10,574 nt of DNA from DASQFI01 sp050264575 (GTDB lineage Bacteria; Acidobacteriota; Vicinamibacteria; Vicinamibacterales; SCN-69-37). The notes beneath the pieces were generated by a model. The model ran no database searches. It was not told where the DNA came from and saw only the letters and a list, made by a program, of their open reading frames with translations. The stretch spans positions 1 to 10,574 of the forward strand of contig JBLNGH010000330.1 of assembly GCA_050264575.1 (NCBI GenBank), written 5' to 3'. Below are positions 5,825 to 10,574 of the stretch, one piece after another; the first letter of the stretch is position 1; every line of letters starts with the position of its first letter. Position numbers and translations under genes: made by a program.

Positions 5825-5855
5825 GATGAGTAAGATGGAAGTTCGAAGTTCCTTG

Positions 5856-7403
5856 CTAGCGGCCTGTCTTCACGTTCCCTCTCGCGCGCTGCCGCTCTGC
5901 CTCGCGCTCCTGCACCAACCGGTACGCAACGTAATACTTGTAGATATTGCTGACGTACTGGACCGTCTCCCTTCCGACGCGCTCCGAGACGACCCGCTCG
6001 ACGTTACCGAACCAGAGATTGGGATTGAGGCCGCGCCTGGCCGTCTCGGCGCGGAGCTGGCGCATCCGTCCCGGGCCCGCGTTGTACGAGGCCAGCGTCA
6101 TGAGCCCTTTGTTCAACCGGTCCATCGGCTCGTCCTTGTAGTACTGGTCGACCATGAACCGGAAATATTTGACGCCGGCGTGAATGTTCGGCTCGATCTG
6201 CCTGATGTCGCCGACTTTGAGATCCTTCCCGGTCTCCGGCATCACCTGCATGATGCCAATCGCTCCGACGTGACTCTTTGCCGACTGATCCAGCCGTGAT
6301 TCCTGGTACCCCTGAGCCGCCATCAGCAGGTAGTCCAGGTCGTATTGGCTCGAGTACTTTTCGAACAGCTTCACGAGCTTCCGGAACTTCTCCCGCTCGG
6401 CGTCGTCGCCCGCTCGTTTGACGTAGTTCGCGTTCTGCAGGTACCGCTTTTCCATCGTGTTGCCGAAGGCCGTCTTGGATCCGTACTCCTTGATCCATGT
6501 GTTCACCGCGCGCAGAAGCTTTGGATTGTTCTTCCGCACGCCAACGGCAATCTCACCGCCGGTGCGAACCGCGGCGCCCGAATTGATCTGGATGTCGGTG
6601 AACACCTGCTTCCAGAAATCAGCGACGAAATCGTCCACGATCGTCGTTTCGATGAGCCCGGCGTTCACCATCTCGAGAAGGTCGTCGTCTTCCAGCGATT
6701 CGGGAGCTTCCTTGACGGTGACCGGCGTTTTGCCGCGGCTCTTCAATGCCTCGTTCAGGCGCTGGAGGCTCTCGTAGTAACTGCTGCTCTTTCTGACGAA
6801 GACTTCGTGGCCGGAGAGATCCTCGGGCGTGTTGAGGGGCGGCATGCCCTTCTTCGTCACGGCGACTTCGGAAACTCCGGTCCGCGTCGGTGTGCTGAAG
6901 TCGACCAGTTTCTGCCGCTCGGGGGTGATGGTCAGGGCCGCGGCGACGAAGTCGACTTTCCCTTGCTGCAGGAACGGAAACAACTGGTCGCGCGTCAGCG
7001 GCACGAACGCCACGTGGACGTGGAGCAGCCCGGTCTTGAGGCGCTTGTTGAGCTCGTCTTCGAAGAGTTTGATCGACTCGTAGGCGATTCCGCGCTGGAC
7101 TCCCTTGTCGATGAAGTACTGGGTGCGGTTGTAGACCACCCCCGCTCGAATCACGCGCCGCTTGACCATCTCGTCGAAATCGCCCGTGAACGGCTTATCG
7201 AGCAGCGACCGCGACTCGGCCGGCAAGACGTCATACGGCGACTTCTCGGGCGGCAGCGGCGCGTCCGGGACGGGTGGAGGCGGGACCGTGGTCGTCGCGC
7301 CCGATGACGCCGGCGATCCTTGAGCAGGCGGTGACGAAGGCGACGAACAACCGGCGGCCGCGATGATGAGCAGCCCACACGCAATCTGAATGGGGAGTCT
7401 CAT
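5856..7403 (-). CDS. mltF: MltF-type membrane-bound lytic murein transglycosylase, lipoprotein
   Basis: This is a 515-residue protein. MRLPIQIACGLLIIAAAGC is a lipoprotein signal with Cys19, followed by a Ser/Pro/Ala-rich tether to about residue 60. Residues about 82-310 form a family-3 solute-binding domain (VIRAGVVYNRTQYFIDKGVQ, then GIAYESIKLFEDELN, GKVDFVAAALTITPERQKLVDFS, GEIAVGVRKNNPKLL). In MltF-type enzymes this domain is regulatory. Residues about 350-480 are the SLT catalytic domain: AAQGYQESRLDQ with the predicted catalytic Glu368, GAIGIMQVMPETG (380-392) and ASYNAGPGRM (438-447). It would cleave glycan strands of peptidoglycan at the cell envelope, forming anhydromuropeptides. All key motifs are present and the length is normal for MltF. 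The frame is open to 7481, but the signal peptide sets the start at 7403. There is no clear ribosome site there, and a TACAAT box close to the ATG hints at a leaderless or very short-leader mRNA. Confidence 0.93.
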   Translation of the reverse strand: MRLPIQIACGLLIIAAAGCSSPSSPPAQGSPASSGATTTVPPPPVPDAPLPPEKSPYDVLPAESRSLLDKPFTGDFDEMVKRRVIRAGVVYNRTQYFIDKGVQRGIAYESIKLFEDELNKRLKTGLLHVHVAFVPLTRDQLFPFLQQGKVDFVAAALTITPERQKLVDFSTPTRTGVSEVAVTKKGMPPLNTPEDLSGHEVFVRKSSSYYESLQRLNEALKSRGKTPVTVKEAPESLEDDDLLEMVNAGLIETTIVDDFVADFWKQVFTDIQINSGAAVRTGGEIAVGVRKNNPKLLRAVNTWIKEYGSKTAFGNTMEKRYLQNANYVKRAGDDAEREKFRKLVKLFEKYSSQYDLDYLLMAAQGYQESRLDQSAKSHVGAIGIMQVMPETGKDLKVGDIRQIEPNIHAGVKYFRFMVDQYYKDEPMDRLNKGLMTLASYNAGPGRMRQLRAETARRGLNPNLWFGNVERVVSERVGRETVQYVSNIYKYYVAYRLVQEREAERQRARGNVKTGR

Positions 7404-7414
7404 ATTCACGGTGT

Positions 7415-7420
7415 ATTGTA
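7415..7420 (-). promoter_or_regulatory. Candidate -10 box of the transglycosylase gene
   Basis: The minus strand reads TACAAT, 11 bases before ATG 7403, with no good -35 box. If it is used, transcription would begin only a few bases before the start codon. That fits the absence of a ribosome binding site. Confidence 0.3.
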
Positions 7421-7492
7421 TGCAACCCTCGACATTTCGTGACGATCGGAACCCTTTGCGCCGCCCGCCCGCTTCGGTCAAGCTAGGCGGCC

Positions 7493-7786
7493 ATGTTCGT
7501 GATTGAGCTGATCTACAAGGCGCCGCTCGCCGACATCGACGCGCAGATGGCGGCGCACGTCAGGTTTCTGAAGAAGTACTACTCGGCCGGAAACTTCCTC
7601 GTGTCAGGGCGAAAGATTCCGCGCGACGGCGGCATCATTCTGGCGGTCGGCCCGAGCCGCGAGGCGATTGAGTCCATCGTCGCGGAGGACCCGTTTCACA
7701 AACACGGCCTCGCCGACTTCCGCGTCATCGAGTTTCGCGCGAGCCAGCGCGCCGACGACATTCAGAGCCGGATCGAAAGGTCCTAG
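7493..7786 (+). CDS. YciI-family protein
   Basis: This is a 97-residue single-domain protein. MFVIELIYKAPLADIDAQMAAHVRFLKKYYSAGNFLVSGRK is the hallmark YciI start: an edge strand, a helix with the conserved His22, and the G..LVSG strand turn. It continues with GIILAVGPSREAIESIVAEDPFHKHGLADFRVIEF, including the usual DPF segment (66-68). YciI proteins are small ferredoxin-like-fold dimers with a putative His/Asp active site. The reaction is unknown for most members, so no substrate is claimed. Start ATG 7493 has only a weak AGGCGG upstream. The gene diverges from the transglycosylase gene across 89 bases and is followed after four bases by the exported protein gene, so those two are likely cotranscribed. 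Confidence 0.9.
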   Translation: MFVIELIYKAPLADIDAQMAAHVRFLKKYYSAGNFLVSGRKIPRDGGIILAVGPSREAIESIVAEDPFHKHGLADFRVIEFRASQRADDIQSRIERS

Positions 7787-7790
7787 CTTC

Positions 7791-8471
7791 GTGATCATTC
7801 CTCTCGTCGCGGCTCTCCTCATCGGCGCGTCACCGGTTGACGCGGAGCGCCGGCAGGCCGCCCAGCCGCCGCCGAAGGAACAGCCGGCGAAAGATCCCGC
7901 CATCAATGTGAACTGGCTGTACGGCGCGTACGTGCCGAAAGAGGTGCCGCTCGAACCCCTCTCGGGAACGGACCGGCGGCGGCTGTGGACGCGGCAGACC
8001 TTTCTGACCATCGGGATTTACGCCAAGACCGGCCTCTTTGCGCTCTGGGATCAAGCCAATGACGAGCCGCCCGAGTGGGACAAGGACGTCCAGGGATTCG
8101 GCCAGCGCTTTGCGTCACGCTACGGACAGTTCATGGTTCAGAATTCGGTGTCGGCGGCCGGCAACTGGGCGCTTGGCTACGAGCCGCGCTACGAACGCTG
8201 CCGCTGCGAAGGCAAGTGGCGACGCGTGCGGCACGCGCTCGTCCGGAATTTCGTCACCTACAACTCGACCGAGCGTGAACGCCGGCCGCAGCTCGCCATG
8301 TACGCGGGCGCCTGGGTGGGCGGTATCGTCGCTTCGACGTGGAAGCCGGCGAAGGACGACATCTGGGAAGAAGGCTACGGCGCGATGCTGACGCAGGTTG
8401 GGTTCGGCAGCCTCGCGAACATCGTCGGCGAATTTGCCGTGGAGATCGGGAAACTGCTCGGACGGAAGTGA
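7791..8471 (+). CDS. Exported or membrane-associated protein of unknown function
   Basis: This is a 226-residue protein. The frame is open from inside the YciI gene, but GTG 7791 gives a short Sec signal (MIIPLVAALLIGASPVDA) directly after the upstream stop and has AAAGG ten bases ahead. A Pro/Gln/Lys-rich linker follows to about residue 36. Features seen are WTRQTFLTIGIYAKTGLFALWDQ (66-88), a central block GNWALGYEPRYERCRCEGKWRRVRHAL (124-150) with C137 and C139, and Gly/Ala-rich stretches at 172-183 and 197-220 that could be short membrane or barrel segments. The order xPRY, basic RRxxHAL, then SxWxP and a Gly-rich end recalls uncharacterised secreted proteins I associate with Acidobacteriota; this is memory, not a search. 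No enzymatic motif is visible. Four bases after the YciI gene, it probably shares its transcript. Confidence 0.75.
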   Translation: MIIPLVAALLIGASPVDAERRQAAQPPPKEQPAKDPAINVNWLYGAYVPKEVPLEPLSGTDRRRLWTRQTFLTIGIYAKTGLFALWDQANDEPPEWDKDVQGFGQRFASRYGQFMVQNSVSAAGNWALGYEPRYERCRCEGKWRRVRHALVRNFVTYNSTERERRPQLAMYAGAWVGGIVASTWKPAKDDIWEEGYGAMLTQVGFGSLANIVGEFAVEIGKLLGRK

Positions 8472-8490
8472 GACTCGACTCTGAACAGCC

Positions 8491-8499
8491 TGTTACACT
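8491..8499 (+). promoter_or_regulatory. Candidate extended -10 box of the deacetylase gene
   Basis: TGTTACACT fits the extended -10 pattern TGnTAnnnT and ends nine bases before ATG 8509. No ribosome site lies between. A leaderless or near-leaderless transcript is possible, although the gene could also be read from the operon upstream. Confidence 0.35.
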
Positions 8500-8508
8500 C
8501 CAGCCCGC

Positions 8509-9333
8509 ATGTCCGCGCCTCTCCGACTGATGGCCGTCCTGGCGCATCCAGACGATGAATCACTCGGGCTCGGCGGCACGCTCGCGAAATACGCGTCTGA
8601 AGGCGTCGAGACCTTTCTCGTGACCGCGACCCGGGGCGAGGCCGGCCGCTATCACGGCCACCGCGGCGATCGGCATCATCCGGGAGCGACGGAGCTGGGC
8701 CGGATCCGCGAGGCGGAGCTGCGAGCCGCCGCGTCGGTGCTCGGCGTCGGGGATCTCACGTTCCTCGACTACCGCGACACCGAGCTCGATCGCGCCGATC
8801 CGCGCGAGGCGATTGCGCAGATCGCGTTTCATGTGCGGCGCGCGCGACCGGACGTCGTGGTCACGTTCGGACCCGACGGCGCCTACGGGCATCCGGATCA
8901 CATCGCCATCTGTCAGTACGTCACAGCCGCGGTCGCCGCAGCCGCCAGTCCGTCGATGACGACGAACGGAGCCGGCGGCGCGCCGCCGCATCTCGCAAAG
9001 AAGCTCTATTACATCGCGTGGCCGACGGCGGCCTGGAAGGCGTACCAGGAAGCGCTCAAGAAACTCACGTCCACGGTCGACGGCGTGGAACGCCAGGCTG
9101 TCCCGTGGCCGGACTGGGAGATCACCACGGTCATCGACACGCGTCAGTTCTGGCCAGTCGTCTGGCGGGCCGTCTCGTGCCACGAGTCGCAAATGGCCAA
9201 TTACGAGCGCTTGAAGGGCCTGCTGCCCGAGCACCACGAAGCGCTCTGGGGCTCCCAATCCTTCTATCGTGCGCTGAGCACCGTGAACGGCGGACGCACG
9301 CGCGAAACCGATTTGTTCGAGGGGATTCGTTGA
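8509..9333 (+). CDS. PIG-L/LmbE-family zinc-dependent deacetylase
   Basis: This is a 274-residue cytoplasmic enzyme. The zinc motif AHPDDE (12-17) supplies His13, Asp16 and the likely general base Asp15. The second motif GHPDHIA (127-133) supplies His131. Between them lie GGTLAKYASEGVETFLVTATRGEAG and RIREAELRAAASVLGV, the usual Rossmann-like core of MshB, BshB and GlcNAc-PI deacetylases, with LTFLDYRDTEL after it. These enzymes remove an N-acetyl group from a sugar, but MshB or BshB partners are not seen here, so the substrate is open. The C-terminal part carries SCHESQMANYERLKG, common in this branch. The start has no ribosome site (see the -10 candidate). Its stop TGA is formed partly from the first two bases of the palindrome at 9332, so the repeat abuts or has replaced the original end of the gene. 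Confidence 0.93.
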   Translation: MSAPLRLMAVLAHPDDESLGLGGTLAKYASEGVETFLVTATRGEAGRYHGHRGDRHHPGATELGRIREAELRAAASVLGVGDLTFLDYRDTELDRADPREAIAQIAFHVRRARPDVVVTFGPDGAYGHPDHIAICQYVTAAVAAAASPSMTTNGAGGAPPHLAKKLYYIAWPTAAWKAYQEALKKLTSTVDGVERQAVPWPDWEITTVIDTRQFWPVVWRAVSCHESQMANYERLKGLLPEHHEALWGSQSFYRALSTVNGGRTRETDLFEGIR

Positions 9334-9403
9334 CCTCGGGTTTCGTTTCGGTCGGCTGTTCACTCGGGCCGGATGCCGGCACCGAAACGAACCCCGAGGT
9401 CTT
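9332..9403. repeat. GACCTCGGGTTTCG palindrome, copy 2
   Basis: Arms of 21 nt at 9332-9352 and 9381-9401 pair at 20 positions. The inner bases CGGC (9353-9356) and GCCG (9375-9378) extend the stem after a small bulge. The outer 14 bases equal those of the copy at 4647-4714 but the loop is different. It lies between two genes on the same strand, just before the ribosome site of the decarboxylase gene, so it could end the deacetylase transcript or attenuate read-through. Confidence 0.8.
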
Positions 9404-9419
9404 GGACAGGTGAATACGC

Positions 9420-10574
9420 ATGTCGGATAACGCTGCCCGCCCGGCCACCCGTCACGCGCCGATCGCGATGGATGGCGCGACGTTTCGCGCGATCGGGCAC
9501 CGGCTCGTGGACCAGCTCGCGGAGTTTCTCGAATCGGTGCCGCAGCGTCCGATCACGCGCAATGAGTCGCCGTCGGCGGTCCGCGCGGCTCTCGATCTCG
9601 ATCGCGCCCTGCCGGAACAGGGCACGGCGGCTGGTCCCTTGATCGAGAATGCGGCCGCGCTGCTCTTCGATCACTCGCTCTTCAACCAGCACCCTCGGTT
9701 CTTCGGCTACATCACGGCGCCGCCCGCTCCCATCGGGATACTCGGCGAGCTTCTCGGCGCGGCGCTCAACGCCAATCTCGGCGCGTTTCTGCTCGCGCCC
9801 GCGGCGACGGAAGTCGAATCGCAAACCATCCGCTGGATCGCTCAGCTCATCGGCTTCCCCACCGACGGCGGCGGCATCATCGTCAGCGGCGGCAACATGG
9901 CGAACATGGTCTGCCTGTGGGCCGCCCGCGCCGCCAAGGCCGACTGGAATATCCGCGAGCTCGGCGCGTCGGATCCGTCGGCCCGCCGCCTGCGCGTCTA
10001 CGGGTCGGCCGAGACGCACACCTGGATCCAGAAGGCCGCCGATCTGTCGGGGTTGGGCACGGCGTCGCTCCGCTGGATAGCGACGGACGCGAATCTTCGC
10101 ATGGACGTCGACGCGCTGCGGCGCGCGATCGACGCGGACCGGTCGGCCGGCGATCTGCCGTTCATGGTGATCGGCACGGCGGGATCGGTGGGCACGGGCG
10201 CCGTCGATCCGCTTCCGACGATTGCGGCCATCTGCAAGGAACAGGACCTCTGGTTCCACGTCGACGGGGCCTATGGCGGATTTGCCGCCGCGTCTTCCGA
10301 AGCGCCGCCGGATCTGCTGGCGCTCCGTGGCGCCGACTCGGTGGCCATCGATCCGCACAAATGGCTGTACGCGCCGCTCGAGGCCGGATGCGCCCTCGTG
10401 CGCGATTCAGACCGGCTGCGCGCCGCGTTTGCCTACCACCCTCCGTACTACCACCTCGACGAGCGCGCGACGAATTACATCGATTACGGTCCGCAGAATT
10501 CGCGCGGGTTTCGCGCGCTCAAGGTCTGGCTGGCGCTGCAGCACGTCGGCGCAGCGGGCTATCGCGACATGATC
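9420..10574 (+). CDS. PLP-dependent group II amino-acid decarboxylase (3' end outside window)
   Basis: The frame from ATG 9420 stays open to the window edge and gives 385 residues of a protein usually near 470-490. Landmarks of the aromatic-L-amino-acid decarboxylase/glutamate decarboxylase group are HPRFFGYITAPPAPIGILGE (the substrate-side start), GIIVSGGNMANMV (phosphate-binding region), SAETHTW with His200 expected to stack on the cofactor, FHVDGAYGG with Asp282 contacting the pyridine nitrogen, and SVAIDPHKWLYAP with Lys314 as the Schiff-base lysine. The enzyme would be a cytoplasmic homodimer removing CO2 from an amino acid. Tyr/Trp, glutamate or other specificity cannot be told. Some relatives are deaminating aldehyde synthases. 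A GGACAGG stretch nine bases ahead supports the start. It follows the deacetylase gene by 86 bases that hold a palindrome, so cotranscription is uncertain. Confidence 0.93.
   Translation, partial: MSDNAARPATRHAPIAMDGATFRAIGHRLVDQLAEFLESVPQRPITRNESPSAVRAALDLDRALPEQGTAAGPLIENAAALLFDHSLFNQHPRFFGYITAPPAPIGILGELLGAALNANLGAFLLAPAATEVESQTIRWIAQLIGFPTDGGGIIVSGGNMANMVCLWAARAAKADWNIRELGASDPSARRLRVYGSAETHTWIQKAADLSGLGTASLRWIATDANLRMDVDALRRAIDADRSAGDLPFMVIGTAGSVGTGAVDPLPTIAAICKEQDLWFHVDGAYGGFAAASSEAPPDLLALRGADSVAIDPHKWLYAPLEAGCALVRDSDRLRAAFAYHPPYYHLDERATNYIDYGPQNSRGFRALKVWLALQHVGAAGYRDMI

Noticed and set aside
6345..7307. 320-residue plus-strand open frame.
   Set aside because: It lies antisense to the transglycosylase gene, whose domains and catalytic motifs are clear. 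The long frame is a by-product of GC-rich codon use.
8560..9363. 267-residue minus-strand open frame.
   Set aside because: It is the shadow of the deacetylase gene and has no recognisable domain.
9360..10358. 332-residue minus-strand open frame rich in Arg.
   Set aside because: It is antisense to the decarboxylase gene, with low-complexity Arg/Asp composition and no domain. The plus-strand frame from 9420 has all family motifs.

Overview
The window is GC-rich, bacterial and single-copy in character: eleven protein genes, no RNA genes, no transposase, no CRISPR array. Lipoprotein signals, a murein transglycosylase lipoprotein and an outer-membrane beta-barrel protein point to a diderm. The gene mix, an uncharacterised secreted protein of a type I associate with Acidobacteriota, and intergenic CATGAAG palindromes of a kind I remember from that phylum suggest Acidobacteriota, perhaps Vicinamibacteria. 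This placement is inference from memory; no search was run.

Layout. (1) 1-440: 3' end of a LytTR response regulator. (2) 614-1501: two-domain VOC protein of the catechol-2,3-dioxygenase (CatE) type. (3) Minus-strand block: 1685-3070, lipoprotein glucose/sorbosone dehydrogenase beta-propeller; 3314-3589, a small gamma-glutamylcyclotransferase-like protein whose middle appears to be missing. (4) 3870-4643 (+), outer-membrane beta-barrel protein, convergent with 4731-5279 (-), an exported protein made of two related beta-rich modules. (5) 5494-5700 (-), a 68-residue unknown, and 5856-7403 (-), an MltF-type lipoprotein lytic transglycosylase. (6) Plus-strand run diverging from it: 7493-7786 YciI-like protein, 7791-8471 exported unknown protein (4-nt gap), 8509-9333 PIG-L-type zinc deacetylase, 9420-10574 PLP-dependent group II decarboxylase running off the window. 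The decarboxylase frame is open to the window edge.

The genes do not form an obvious pathway; most are single-gene units, and only 7493-8471 (possibly to 9333) looks like an operon. I found no new multi-gene system. The most notable signal is between genes: three unrelated families of palindromic elements lie at the 3' ends of genes. They are a GCCTTTT/AAGGCA element at 441-506, two CATGAAG elements at 1555-1677 and 3219-3281 that bracket the dehydrogenase gene, and two elements with a shared GACCTCGGGTTTCG arm at 4647-4714 and 9332-9403. Arms are conserved while loops differ, so they look like dispersed, terminator-like palindromes. The second CATGAAG element also creates a false 74-residue N-terminal extension of the dehydrogenase reading frame.
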